Below are positions 34,350 through 43,053 of a stretch of DNA of 64,000 nucleotides, piece by piece. The notes beneath the pieces are model-generated. The model searched no databases and was not told the DNA's origin. It saw only the letters and a program-made list of their open reading frames with translations. The position numbers and the translations under genes are program-made. The DNA is from Hydrogenophaga sp. (lineage in GTDB: Bacteria > Pseudomonadota > Gammaproteobacteria > Burkholderiales > Burkholderiaceae_C). How positions within the stretch are numbered: position 1 is the stretch's first letter; each line of letters starts with the position of its first letter. The stretch spans positions 58,314 to 122,313 of the forward strand of contig NZ_JAILWB010000015.1 of assembly GCF_025699295.1 (NCBI RefSeq). The letters run 5' to 3'.

Positions 34350-35318
34350 ATGCCCGAACTGTGGTCCACCGGTTGGGTTGCACCGCTCGCGGTGCTGGTC
34401 GCGCTGGCGCTGGACCGCGCGCTGGGCGAGCCGCCCGCGCGCTGGCACCCGGTGGTGTGGATCGGGCACTGCCTGTCGTTCATGGGCCGGCGCGTGGCGC
34501 CACCAGCCGGCACGACCCGTGCGAACGCCGCGCGCGCGCTGGCCGGCGGTGCGCTGGCCTGGTGCCTGGGTGCAGCTCTGGTGGTGCTGGTTGCGCAGGC
34601 GCTGGTGTGGGCAATGTCAGGCTGGCCCTGGTGGATCCAGGCCCTGGCCGCCGGTGTGCTGCTCAAGCCGCTGCTGGCCTGGCGCATGCTGCGCGACGAG
34701 GTGTCCGCAGTCGAGGACGCGCTGGGCGGTTCGCTGGCCGCCGGGCGCGCGCGCCTGGCCTGGCTGGTGAGCCGCGAGGTGGGCGCGATGGACGCCACGC
34801 AGGTGCGCGAGAGTGCCATCGAATCGCTGGCCGAGAACCTCAACGATTCCGTGGTCGCGCCACTGTTCTGGTTCGCCATTGCCGGCCTGCCCGGTGCCGC
34901 GCTCTACCGCTTCGCCAACACGGCCGACGCGATGTGGGGCTACCGGGGCGAGCGCAACGGGCGCGACTGGACCTGGGCCGGCAAATGGGCGGCGCGGGCC
35001 GACGACGTGCTGTCGTGGCTGCCTGCGCGCCTCACCGGCGCGCTGCTCGGCCTGCTGGGCGCGGCACCGCGCTGGCGCACCCTGGCTGCACAGGCGCGGC
35101 GCACGCCGTCGCCCAACAGCGGCTGGCCGATGGCCGCGATGGCGCTTGCGCTCGATGTGCGGCTGGCCAAACCCGGCGTGTACGAACTGCATGGCGCGGG
35201 CCGGTCGCCGCAGGCGGCCGATACCGCGCAGGCCTTGCGCCTGGCCGGGCGGGTGGTGGCGGCGCTGACCATCTGCGCGTTGCTGTGGGCCGCACTGGCG
35301 TGGAGGGAGGTGCCATGA
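34350..35318 (+). CDS. cbiB: Adenosylcobinamide-phosphate synthase
   Basis: The 322-residue membrane protein has about four to five hydrophobic helices and CbiB signatures: DRALGEPPARWHPVVWIG near the start, ESAIESLAENLNDSVVAPLF and RFANTADAMWGYRGER. It joins (R)-1-amino-2-propanol phosphate to adenosylcobyric acid. It begins eight bases after bioB and overlaps the next gene by ATGA. Confidence 0.93.
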   Translation: MPELWSTGWVAPLAVLVALALDRALGEPPARWHPVVWIGHCLSFMGRRVAPPAGTTRANAARALAGGALAWCLGAALVVLVAQALVWAMSGWPWWIQALAAGVLLKPLLAWRMLRDEVSAVEDALGGSLAAGRARLAWLVSREVGAMDATQVRESAIESLAENLNDSVVAPLFWFAIAGLPGAALYRFANTADAMWGYRGERNGRDWTWAGKWAARADDVLSWLPARLTGALLGLLGAAPRWRTLAAQARRTPSPNSGWPMAAMALALDVRLAKPGVYELHGAGRSPQAADTAQALRLAGRVVAALTICALLWAALAWREVP

Positions 35319-36310
35319 CGACAACGACAACGTCGATGACCCTGCACGGCGGCCCAGACGCTCTTGGCATTCCCACCTGGGACTTCTCCACCAACGCCAA
35401 TGCCTGTGGCCCGTGTCCGTGCGCGCTGGCCGTCGTGCAGCGCGCCGACGCGCGCCACTACCCGGACCCTGCCTACAGCGCCTTGCGCGAACACCTCGCG
35501 GCTTTCCATGCAGTGGACGCTGAACGCATCGTGCTGGCCGGCAGCGCCAGCGAGTTCATCGCCCGGTTCACCGCCTGGGTGGCCCGCGATGGTGGCCAGC
35601 GCGTCTGGCTTCCGGCGCTGGCCTACGGCGACTACGCGCAGGCCGCGCTGGCCTGGAAGTTCGAGCGCGTGCACGACCCGGCGCGTGCCCATCTCGCCTG
35701 GTTGTGCGAGCCGTCCAGCCCGCTGGGCGAGGCCGAGCCGTTCGCACGCCGCGTTGTCGCCTCGGGCGCGCAGGTGGTGCTCGACCGTGCCTACGAGCCG
35801 CTGCGTCTGGTCGGGCGTTGCAGCCTGGAACCCCAGGCGCTGAACCGGGTGTGGCAACTCTGGACGCCCAACAAGGCGCTGGGCCTGACCGGTGTGCGCG
35901 GTGCCTACGCCATTGCGCCGGTGGGCGCGCAGCACGCGGCGCGCGCGCTGCATCAGCTCGCGCCGTCCTGGCCGCTGGGCGCGCACGCCGTGGCCCTGCT
36001 CGATGCCTGGGTGTCGCCCGCGTCGCAGGACTGGCTGGCGCGCAGCCTGGACACCCTGCAGCACTGGAACAGCGAGCAGCGTGCCGGGCTGGCCAGCCTG
36101 GGCTGGCGCGTGCTGACCAGCGACGCCCCGTTCTTCTGCGCCGAACCGCCGCGCGCGCTGGACGTGCCGGCACTGCGCACGGCCGGCCTCAAGCTGCGCG
36201 ACACGACGTCCTTTGGCCTGCCGGGCCACTTCCGGCTGAGCGCGCAACCGCCCGAGGCGCAGGCGGCCCTGCGCGCCGCGCTGCTGGCCCAGCGGGAGAC
36301 CGCGCCATGA
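35315..36310 (+). CDS. Threonine-phosphate decarboxylase-like aminotransferase (CobD/CobC type)
   Basis: The 331-residue class I/II PLP protein has the HGGP-type start, DFSTNANACGP, HYPDPAYSALRE and the PLP-lysine region LWTPNKALGLTGVRGAY, matching the L-threonine-O-3-phosphate decarboxylases that make aminopropanol phosphate for B12. Gene names differ between species (cobD in Salmonella, cobC in Pseudomonas), so the symbol is left blank. It is somewhat shorter than the Salmonella enzyme. It overlaps cbiB and cobQ by four bases each. Confidence 0.85.
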   Translation: MTTTTTSMTLHGGPDALGIPTWDFSTNANACGPCPCALAVVQRADARHYPDPAYSALREHLAAFHAVDAERIVLAGSASEFIARFTAWVARDGGQRVWLPALAYGDYAQAALAWKFERVHDPARAHLAWLCEPSSPLGEAEPFARRVVASGAQVVLDRAYEPLRLVGRCSLEPQALNRVWQLWTPNKALGLTGVRGAYAIAPVGAQHAARALHQLAPSWPLGAHAVALLDAWVSPASQDWLARSLDTLQHWNSEQRAGLASLGWRVLTSDAPFFCAEPPRALDVPALRTAGLKLRDTTSFGLPGHFRLSAQPPEAQAALRAALLAQRETAP

Positions 36311-37758
36311 CCGCGCGCTGCGTCATGGTGCTGGGCACCACCAGCGGGGCCGGCAAGAGCTGGTTGACCACCGCGCTGTGCCGTCACTACGCGCGCATGG
36401 GCCTGAAAGTGGCGCCGTTCAAGGCGCAGAACATGAGCAACAACGCCCGCGTCGTCGAGGGGGGAGAGATCGGTTCTGCGCAGTACTTTCAAGCTCTGGC
36501 AGCACAAGCCGAGCCCGAAGTCCGCATGAACCCGCTGCTGCTCAAGCCCGAGGCCGACACGCGCAGCCAGGTGGTGCTGATGGGGCAGGTGAGCCAGGCC
36601 TTGTCGAGCATGCCCTGGCGTGGCCGCAGCCTGCAGGTGTGGCCGCAGATCGCCGCCGCGCTCGACGCCCTGCGCGAGGAGAACGACGTGGTGGTGATCG
36701 AGGGCGCGGGTTCGCCGGCCGAGATCAACCTGCACGCCAGCGACATCGTGAACATGCGCGTGGCGCTGCATGCGCAGGCGCGTTGCCTGCTGGTGAGCGA
36801 CATCGACCGCGGCGGCGCCTTCGCCCACCTGTATGGCACCTGGGCGCTGCTGCCCGCCGAGGAGCGCGCGCTGATCCAGGGCTTCGTGCTCAACCGGTTC
36901 CGGGGCGACGCCAGCCTGCTCGCGCCCGCGCCGCAGATGTTGCAGGACCTCACCGGCGTGCCAACCGTCGCGACCCTGCCGATGTGGTGGCAACACGGCC
37001 TGCCCGAAGAAGACGGTGTGTTCGATGACAGGACGCGTGCGGCCGGCGCCGTGCACAAGACCATCGCCGTCATCGCCTGTCCGCGCATCAGCAACCTCGA
37101 CGAATTCCAGCCGCTCAAGAACGTGCCCGGCGTGCGCCTGGTCTGGGCGCGCGCGCCGGCCGACTGCGCCGGCGCGGACTGGATCGTGCTGCCTGGCAGC
37201 AAGGCCACGGCGGCCGACCTGGCCTGGCTGCGCACGCAGGGGCTGGACCGCGCGATTGCCGCGCACGCCGCGCAGGGCGGGGCGGTGCTGGGCGTATGCG
37301 GCGGGCTGCAGATGCTGGGCGAGGCGCTGATCGACACGCACGGGATCGACGGGAATGCACCCGGCCTGGGCCTGCTGCCGCTGGTGACGCAGTTCGATGA
37401 GCAGAAAACCGTGCGACACACGCACACCACCTTCGGCACGCTGCGCGGCGCCTGGGCCGCGCTCTCGGGCGTGGCCGCCGCCGGCTACGAGATCCACCAC
37501 GGCCAGACCGCGCAGCACCCGGCCATGGCCGCGGGTGGCGACGTGGCGCGCGAGGTGCTGCCCCAGGGCCTGGGCTGGCAGAACGCGGCGGGCAACGTGC
37601 TCGGCGTCTACCTGCACGGTCTGTTTGAAGATCCGTGCGTGCTGCACGCCCTGTTCGGCGCCACGGCGCCCACGCTGGAGACCGTGTTCGACGGCCTGGC
37701 CGATTTCATCGAAACCCATTTCGAGCCCGGCGTGCTCGACCAACTCATCGCACCATGA
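36307..37758 (+). CDS. cobQ: Cobyric acid synthase
   Basis: The 483-residue protein has an N-terminal P-loop domain (VLGTTSGAGKSWLTTAL, KVAPFKAQNMSNNARVV) and a C-terminal glutamine amidotransferase domain with the nucleophile in GVCGGLQMLGEAL and the partner His in VYLHGLFED. It amidates the b, d, e and g side chains. ATG 36307 and the ATGA overlaps on both sides support translation as part of the operon. Confidence 0.95.
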   Translation: MTARCVMVLGTTSGAGKSWLTTALCRHYARMGLKVAPFKAQNMSNNARVVEGGEIGSAQYFQALAAQAEPEVRMNPLLLKPEADTRSQVVLMGQVSQALSSMPWRGRSLQVWPQIAAALDALREENDVVVIEGAGSPAEINLHASDIVNMRVALHAQARCLLVSDIDRGGAFAHLYGTWALLPAEERALIQGFVLNRFRGDASLLAPAPQMLQDLTGVPTVATLPMWWQHGLPEEDGVFDDRTRAAGAVHKTIAVIACPRISNLDEFQPLKNVPGVRLVWARAPADCAGADWIVLPGSKATAADLAWLRTQGLDRAIAAHAAQGGAVLGVCGGLQMLGEALIDTHGIDGNAPGLGLLPLVTQFDEQKTVRHTHTTFGTLRGAWAALSGVAAAGYEIHHGQTAQHPAMAAGGDVAREVLPQGLGWQNAAGNVLGVYLHGLFEDPCVLHALFGATAPTLETVFDGLADFIETHFEPGVLDQLIAP

Positions 37759-38891
37759 ACATGACGAACACGAACATCCCCGAGATCACCCAGCCCGAAC
37801 TCGCCCAGGCCCTGCAGCGCGCACTGGACAACAAGACCAAACCCCTGGGCTCGCTGGGCCGCCTGGAAGCGCTGGCGTTGCGCATCGGCCTGATCCTGGG
37901 CACCACGCAGCCCGAGCTGCAGGCACCGCAGATGCTGGTGTGCGCCGCCGACCACGGCCTGGCCTCACGCGGCGTCTCCGCCTACCCGAGCGACGTGACC
38001 TGGCAGATGGTGGAGAACTTCCTGGCCGGCGGCGCCGCGGTGAGCGTGCTCGCGCGCCAGCACGGCATCGGCCTCACGGTGGTGGACTGCGGTGTGAAGC
38101 ACGACTTCACGGCCAGGGACGGCCTGATCATCAAGAAGATTGCGCACGGCACAGCCGACGCGCTCGAAGGCCCGGCCATGGGCGCGGCGCAGTGCGCGCA
38201 GGCCATCGCCAACGGCCGCGAGGTGCTGCAGGGCCTGCCCGGCAACGCCTTGCTGCTCGGTGAGATGGGCATAGGCAACACCTCGGCCGCGTCGATGCTG
38301 CTGGCGCGCCTGGCCGGGCTGGACGTGGCCGAGGTCACCGGTGCGGGCACCGGGCTCGATGCCGACGCGGTGCAGCGCAAGATCGGTATCCTGCGCAAGG
38401 TGCTGGCACGCCACGCGGGCGCGAAAACCCCGCTGGACGCGCTCGCGGCCTTCGGCGGTTTCGAGATTGCCACGCTGGTCGGCGCGGTGCTGCAGGCCGC
38501 CGAGGAGCGGCGCGTGGTCGTGGTGGATGGTTTCATCGCCACCTCGGCCGTGCTGGTGGCGGCGCATCTGCAGCCGCATGTGCTGCAGCGCTGCGTGTTC
38601 GCGCACCGCTCCGGCGAGCGCGGCCATGCGCTCATGCTCGCCCACCTCAAGGCCGAGCCGCTGCTGGACCTGGGCCTGCGCCTGGGTGAAGGCTCGGGCG
38701 CGGCGCTGGCCTGGCCGCTGCTGGTGAGCGCGTGCGCGCTGCTGCGCGAGATGGCGAGTTTCGAGGCTGCCGGTGTGTCGCGCGACACCGTTCGTGCTGA
38801 GCCTGTCGAAGGGCATCCCACGGAGTTGGCGAGGGCTTCGACAGGCTCAGCCCGAACGGTACTGGATGGCCCAGCCCGAACGGACACCTGA
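37755..38891 (+). CDS. cobT: Nicotinate-nucleotide-dimethylbenzimidazole phosphoribosyltransferase, C-terminus extended by a repeat
   Basis: The 378-residue protein matches CobT along its first 340 residues: NKTKPLGSLGRLE, CAADHGLASRGVSAYP, GEMGIGNTSAASML and AHRSGERGHALMLAH, with the catalytic Glu in the LGEGSGAALA block. It makes alpha-ribazole phosphate. The C-terminal 36 or so residues (after about 343) are translated from a palindromic repeat and read RAEPVEGHP and ASTGSARTV; they are not part of the family. It overlaps cobQ by four bases and ends four bases before cobS. Confidence 0.92.
   Translation: MNMTNTNIPEITQPELAQALQRALDNKTKPLGSLGRLEALALRIGLILGTTQPELQAPQMLVCAADHGLASRGVSAYPSDVTWQMVENFLAGGAAVSVLARQHGIGLTVVDCGVKHDFTARDGLIIKKIAHGTADALEGPAMGAAQCAQAIANGREVLQGLPGNALLLGEMGIGNTSAASMLLARLAGLDVAEVTGAGTGLDADAVQRKIGILRKVLARHAGAKTPLDALAAFGGFEIATLVGAVLQAAEERRVVVVDGFIATSAVLVAAHLQPHVLQRCVFAHRSGERGHALMLAHLKAEPLLDLGLRLGEGSGAALAWPLLVSACALLREMASFEAAGVSRDTVRAEPVEGHPTELARASTGSARTVLDGPARTDT
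38787..38860. repeat. Dispersed palindromic repeat inside the cobT 3' end
   Basis: Two 25-base arms (38787-38811 and 38836-38860) are inverted copies with one mismatch, separated by 24 bases. The core is GTTCGTGCTGAGCCTGTCGA on the left and its mirror on the right. This matches a repeat family I know from many Comamonadaceae genomes. A truncated further copy (CCCGAACGG) follows at 38875-38883. The structure could form a strong RNA hairpin between cobT and cobS. Confidence 0.85.
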
Positions 38892-38895
38892 TCGC

Positions 38896-39711
38896 ATGAA
38901 CCAGTTCTTCCGCCACCTCCTGCTGGCCCTGCAGTTCTTCACCCGCATCCCGGTGACGGGCCGCCTGGCCGGCTGGGTGGGCTTCAGCCCGGCGATGCTG
39001 CGCGCGAGCGCGGCGCATTTTCCGGGGGTGGGCTGGATCGTGGGCGGGCTCACGGCGGTGGTGTTGTGGGGCCTGTTGCTGCTCCTGCCGGCGGTACCCG
39101 CCGCGCCCTGGGTGGCGGTCATCGCGAGCACCGTGTTCGGCGTGCTGCTCACTGGCGCATTCCACGAAGACGGCCTGGCCGACCTGGCCGACGGCCTGGG
39201 CGGCAGCGCGCAGCGCGAACGCGCGCTGGAGATCATGAAGGACTCGCGCATCGGCAGTTACGGCGCCATCGCACTTGTGCTCGCACTCCTGAGCAAGGTG
39301 GCGCTGCTCGCGCTGCTCGCGCAGGCGGATGCCTGGCTCGCGGTGGTGGCGCTGTTCGCGGCGCACGTCAGCTCGCGCACCGTGCCACTGCTCGTCATCC
39401 GCACGCTGCCGCATGTGGGAGATACCCCGCAGAGCAAGAGCAAGCCCCTGGCCGAAAGCATCGGCAACGGCGGCCTGGCCGCGGGCCTGCTGTGGTGGGC
39501 GCTGGCCATGGCGCTGGCGGTGTGGCTGATGCCTGATGCGCCGTGGGCGCAGGCCGTGCTGGGCGCGTTGATCGGCCTGGCCTGGATGTGGCGCCTGCTG
39601 CAGCGCCGGCTGCAGGGTTTCACCGGCGACGGCCTGGGCGCCACGCAGCAGGTGAGTGAAGTGCTGTTCTACCTGGGCCTGGCCCTGTCGCTGCCCATGG
39701 GGTCGCCATGA
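38896..39711 (+). CDS. cobS: Adenosylcobinamide-GDP ribazoletransferase
   Basis: The 271-residue membrane protein has several hydrophobic helices and CobS signatures: LQFFTRIPV near the N-terminus, GAFHEDGLADLADGLGG (metal-binding acidic motif) and MKDSRIGSYGAIALV. It performs the last joining step, attaching alpha-ribazole (phosphate) to the GDP-activated ring. It follows cobT by only four bases and overlaps the phosphatase gene by ATGA. Confidence 0.93.
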   Translation: MNQFFRHLLLALQFFTRIPVTGRLAGWVGFSPAMLRASAAHFPGVGWIVGGLTAVVLWGLLLLLPAVPAAPWVAVIASTVFGVLLTGAFHEDGLADLADGLGGSAQRERALEIMKDSRIGSYGAIALVLALLSKVALLALLAQADAWLAVVALFAAHVSSRTVPLLVIRTLPHVGDTPQSKSKPLAESIGNGGLAAGLLWWALAMALAVWLMPDAPWAQAVLGALIGLAWMWRLLQRRLQGFTGDGLGATQQVSEVLFYLGLALSLPMGSP

Positions 39712-40262
39712 AGCTCTGGCTGCTGCGCCATGCCCCGGTGCTGTTGCCCCCGGGGCTGTGCTACGGCGCCAGCGACGCGCCGGCCGATGCCGCGCTCACG
39801 CTCAAGGCGGCCCGCGCCTTCGCGCCTTTGCTGCCTTCGGGCACACCGGTGTGGGTATCGGGTCTGGTGCGCGCGCAGCAGATGGCGGGCGCGTTGCAGG
39901 CCGAGCGCAGCGACCTGGGGGCCGCGCGCGTCGATCCGCGACTCAACGAGATGGACTTCGGCGACTGGGAGATGCGGCGCTGGGACGCGGTGCCGCGCAA
40001 CGCCTTCGACGAATGGATGGCCGACTTCGCGCACCACCGCTTCGGCGGGGTGGAAAGTGTGCAGATGCTGCTCTACCGCGTGGCCGCCGCCCTGGGCGAC
40101 CTGCGCCCGGTCACCCATAACGACGTGGTCTGGGTGACGCACGCCGGCGTGATCCGCGCGGTGCAGCACATCGTCGCCAGTGGCGGCGTGCACATCCGAG
40201 AGGCCAGCGAATGGCCGAAGGACGCGCCCGCGCCGGGTGGGTGGTTGACGCTCTCGTTCTGA
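39708..40262 (+). CDS. cobC: Histidine phosphatase family protein, alpha-ribazole phosphatase candidate
   Basis: The 184-residue protein has the RHG-type motif near the N-terminus (LLRHAP, where Gly is replaced by Ala), CYGASD, the helix ASGLVRAQQM-like (VSGLVRAQQM), LNEMDFGDWEMRRW and the second catalytic His in VTHAGVIRAV. Members at the end of B12 clusters remove the phosphate of alpha-ribazole phosphate. It is the last gene of the operon. The following 175 bases have no clear terminator. Confidence 0.85.
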   Translation: MKLWLLRHAPVLLPPGLCYGASDAPADAALTLKAARAFAPLLPSGTPVWVSGLVRAQQMAGALQAERSDLGAARVDPRLNEMDFGDWEMRRWDAVPRNAFDEWMADFAHHRFGGVESVQMLLYRVAAALGDLRPVTHNDVVWVTHAGVIRAVQHIVASGGVHIREASEWPKDAPAPGGWLTLSF

Positions 40263-40436
40263 GCTCAACTTCTTTGCCCGATCTGCCGCCCCCGTTCGGG
40301 CTGCGTCTGTAGACGCCGACAACTTCGGACAGGCCACTGCCTTGCAGGATGACCCGTGTGCCAACGCGAACCGGGTGAGCAACTGGCAGGTCAAATCGGA
40401 TTCAGCCTCGGCCGTAGGCTGCCATGTGACCTCGCC

Positions 40437-40889
40437 TCAACGCTCAGGGTCCGTGTTGGCGCGATAGCTGAGCCAGCCAGCCGTCATCGACCTGCTGTCG
40501 CTCCGGTCCTTGGGGTGGCTTCGCCCCTCCAGCACAGGCACTTCATCGAAGTCAAACGGGCTCAGGCCAGCCATGCACGCCACGTTCACACCGTATTGGT
40601 CCGGGACGGAGCGTCGGGAGTGAAAGGTATAGATGCCGCAGACCGAGCAAAAGTAATGCTTCGCCTGTCCGGTGTTGAACTGGTAGAGCGTCAGCTTGTC
40701 CGTGCCTTGCGTGACGTGCAAGTCGTCCAGGTTGACAGAGACGGCCACGGCGCCGCGCATGCTGCAGTACGAGCAGTTGCATCGGCGCGCGCTTCGCAGC
40801 CCGTTGGTCAGCACCAGACGAAAGCGCACGGCCCCACAGTGGCAAGCAGCTTCAAGTTCGCGGCGTTCGTCATGGTCATGGGAGGTCAC
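40437..40889 (-). CDS. GFA family protein (glutathione-dependent formaldehyde-activating enzyme-like)
   Basis: The 150-residue protein has the zinc-binding cysteines of the GFA fold in three blocks: ACHCGAVRF, CNCSYCSMRG and FCSVCGIYTFH. The name-giving enzyme condenses formaldehyde with glutathione, but most members have no proven reaction. The start is GTG 40889, with AAGGA eight bases upstream and no in-frame ATG nearby. The 175 bases between its 3' end and cobC contain no gene. Confidence 0.88.
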   Translation of the reverse strand: MTSHDHDERRELEAACHCGAVRFRLVLTNGLRSARRCNCSYCSMRGAVAVSVNLDDLHVTQGTDKLTLYQFNTGQAKHYFCSVCGIYTFHSRRSVPDQYGVNVACMAGLSPFDFDEVPVLEGRSHPKDRSDSRSMTAGWLSYRANTDPER

Positions 40890-40946
40890 GGCGGCAGTCC
40901 TTCTAAACAGGGTTTCAGCCAGATCCGTCGCAAACGGCGCTTTCGT

Positions 40947-41600
40947 TCAGGCGACGGTCTTGTCCTTGAAATCGCAGTACGCCACCACAGCGCACTTCGG
41001 GCACAGCGGCTTGCGCGCCTGGCACACATAACGCCCGTGCAGGATCAGCCAGTGGTGCGAGTCCACCGCGTAGGCAGGCGGCACGCGCTTCATCAGCTGC
41101 AGCTCCACCGCCAGCGGGTTCTTGCCGGGCGCCAGGCCGGTGCGGTTGCTCACGCGGAAGATGTGCGTGTCCACCGCCATGGTGGGCTCGCCGAAGGCGA
41201 CGTTGAGCACCACGTTGGCGGTCTTGCGGCCCACGCCGGGCAGGGCTTCGAGCGCTTCGCGCGTGCCGGGCACCTCGCCGCCGTGCTGCTCCACCAGCAT
41301 GCGACAGGTCTGCATCAGGTGCTTCGCCTTGCTGCGGTACAGGCCGATGGTCTTGATGTGGCTCTCCAGCCCTTCGAGCCCGAGGTCGAGGATGGCCTGC
41401 GGCGTGTTCGCCACCGGGAACAGCTTGCGCGTGGCCTTGTTCACGCCCACGTCGGTCGCCTGCGCCGAGAGCAGCACCGCGGTGAGCAGCTCGAACACGC
41501 TGGTGTATTCGAGTTCGGTCTGCGGGCTGGGGTTGGCGGCCTTGAGGGTGGCGAAGAAGGCTTCGATCTGGGCGGGCGTCATGGGCGCGGATTGTCCCAT
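40947..41600 (-). CDS. nth: Endonuclease III
   Basis: The 217-residue protein has the helix-hairpin-helix LPGVGRKTANVVLN, the catalytic Lys in it, the catalytic Asp in AVDTHIFRVSNR, and the C-terminal 4Fe-4S ligands C-x6-C-x2-C-x5-C (CQARKPLCPKCAVVAYC). It removes oxidised pyrimidines. ATG 41600 is preferred because GGGGA lies seven bases upstream; an internal ATG at 41582 would give the 211-residue length of E. coli Nth. The LysR stop lies four bases upstream, so the two may be co-transcribed. Confidence 0.93.
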   Translation of the reverse strand: MGQSAPMTPAQIEAFFATLKAANPSPQTELEYTSVFELLTAVLLSAQATDVGVNKATRKLFPVANTPQAILDLGLEGLESHIKTIGLYRSKAKHLMQTCRMLVEQHGGEVPGTREALEALPGVGRKTANVVLNVAFGEPTMAVDTHIFRVSNRTGLAPGKNPLAVELQLMKRVPPAYAVDSHHWLILHGRYVCQARKPLCPKCAVVAYCDFKDKTVA

Positions 41601-41604
41601 GCGC

Positions 41605-42546
41605 TCATCCCCGCTCGGCCTCGGTGCGCAGCCAGTTCGCGAAGTCCAGCGCGTCGGCGTTGCCATGGGCGTGGTCCGCCACCTCCACGTAGTAGCCCCG
41701 GCGTGTCGCCGCGCCGCTGCGGAACGGCGCGACCAGCTTCTTTTCGTTCACCAGTGACTGCAGCAGCGGCAGCCGGCCGATCACCACGCCTTGCCCGGCC
41801 ACCGCGGCGGCCACCGCGTCGGCGTACTGGCTGAAATGCATGGTGTTCTTCATGCGCATGTCCTGCAGCCCCATCACCTGAAACCAGGGGTCCCAGTCCG
41901 AGGTGAGCGAGAAGCCTGCGGGCTTCTCCACGGTCAGCAGCGTGTGGTGGGCGAGGTCGGCGGGCTGGCGCAGCGGGGCGGCCTTGTCGCGCAGCAGCGC
42001 GGGCGAGCACAGGGGTTGCACGGTTTCTTCGAACAGCGCCTGACCGCGCCCGACGCTGGAGGGCACGAAGCGCACCGCGACGTCGAGCCGGTGGCGTTCC
42101 AGATCCATGATGTCCATGGAAGCCGAGATGCGCACGTCCACCTGCGGGTGGTTGGCCGCGAAGCGTGCGAGCCGGGGGATGAGCCAGAGCGAGGCAAAGC
42201 CTTGCGTGCAGGTCATGGCGACCTGGCGCAGGCGCGGGCCGGGGCGCACGCGCGCCGAGGCGTCGCGCAGGCGCTCCAGCGCATCGCGCGTGGCGCGCTG
42301 CATGACCTCGCCGGCTTCGGTGAGCGAGAGCGATCGGTGTCCGCGCTCGAACAGGGCCGTGCCCAGGCTGTCTTCCAGCAACTGGATCTGCCGGCTCACC
42401 GCCGACTGCGTGAGGTTGAGTTCCTGCGCGGCCAGGGTGAAGCTCAGCGTGCGTGCCGCCGCGTCGAAGCAGGGCAGCAGGTCCAGCCGCAGCATCTGCG
42501 AGCGCGGGATCGGCTGGGTCACGGTTTTCACATTCTTGAATGGCAT
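41605..42546 (-). CDS. LysR family transcriptional regulator
   Basis: The 313-residue protein has an N-terminal winged helix-turn-helix (about 15-75, FDAAARTLSFTLAAQELN then LTQSAVSRQIQLLEDSLG) and a C-terminal LysR substrate-binding domain. It most resembles the GcvA-like group of LysR proteins. It is divergent from the DUF2917 gene, 83 bases away, and probably controls it. The start is uncertain: ATG at 42546, 42555 or 42606 are all open, and none has a clear Shine-Dalgarno sequence. Confidence 0.88.
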   Translation of the reverse strand: MPFKNVKTVTQPIPRSQMLRLDLLPCFDAAARTLSFTLAAQELNLTQSAVSRQIQLLEDSLGTALFERGHRSLSLTEAGEVMQRATRDALERLRDASARVRPGPRLRQVAMTCTQGFASLWLIPRLARFAANHPQVDVRISASMDIMDLERHRLDVAVRFVPSSVGRGQALFEETVQPLCSPALLRDKAAPLRQPADLAHHTLLTVEKPAGFSLTSDWDPWFQVMGLQDMRMKNTMHFSQYADAVAAAVAGQGVVIGRLPLLQSLVNEKKLVAPFRSGAATRRGYYVEVADHAHGNADALDFANWLRTEAERG

Positions 42547-42629
42547 GCGAAGCATTCGAAAACAACGTTTGTGCAGTATAGAGCGGCTACGTACAGTCAT
42601 GCACATCCCTGATGCGAAAGGACCGTTCC

Positions 42630-42956
42630 ATGAAAACCGATACCCTGACTGTCGACATCAACATGCCCCACAAGGCCATGCAGTCCATCCCCCAGGGCGC
42701 TCTGCGCCTGGTCTGCCGCGAAGGCAGCGTCTGGATCACGCTGGACCACGAACAGCGCGACGTGGTGCTGAACCCAGGCGAGCACTTCACCACACGGCCG
42801 CAGCAACGCGCGATCGCCTACGCGCTGGAATCTTCGGTGCTGCGGCTGGAGCCGGTGGTGTGCACGCGGCGCGCGCCAGCGCCACGCTGGCGCTGGTGGC
42901 CGCAGCGCTTGCGCGGCAGCGGCGCGCGAGGCGGCGCGACACCGGTCGCTGCGTGA
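42630..42956 (+). CDS. DUF2917 domain-containing protein
   Basis: The 108-residue protein has a small cupin-like beta-rich core (RLVCREGSVWITLDHEQRD then VVLNPGEHFTT), as in DUF2917, followed by a basic tail rich in Arg, Gly and Trp. The function of the family is unknown. ATG 42630 is chosen over 42612 because AAAGGA lies seven bases upstream. Divergence from a LysR gene is a common arrangement for this family in Comamonadaceae. Confidence 0.8.
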   Translation: MKTDTLTVDINMPHKAMQSIPQGALRLVCREGSVWITLDHEQRDVVLNPGEHFTTRPQQRAIAYALESSVLRLEPVVCTRRAPAPRWRWWPQRLRGSGARGGATPVAA

Positions 42957-43053
42957 CCGGGCCCTGCGGCGCCTGAGCGAGGCGCCGAGGCCGCCCGGCC
43001 GGTGCGCGAGAATGGCGGTCGTTGTTCATCACGACTTCACGGAAACCGCCGCC

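Noticed and set aside
40263..40436. Search for a gene or terminator after cobC
   Set aside because: Only a fragment resembling CCCGTTCGGGCTG is visible; no open frame with a ribosome site and no clear stem-loop.
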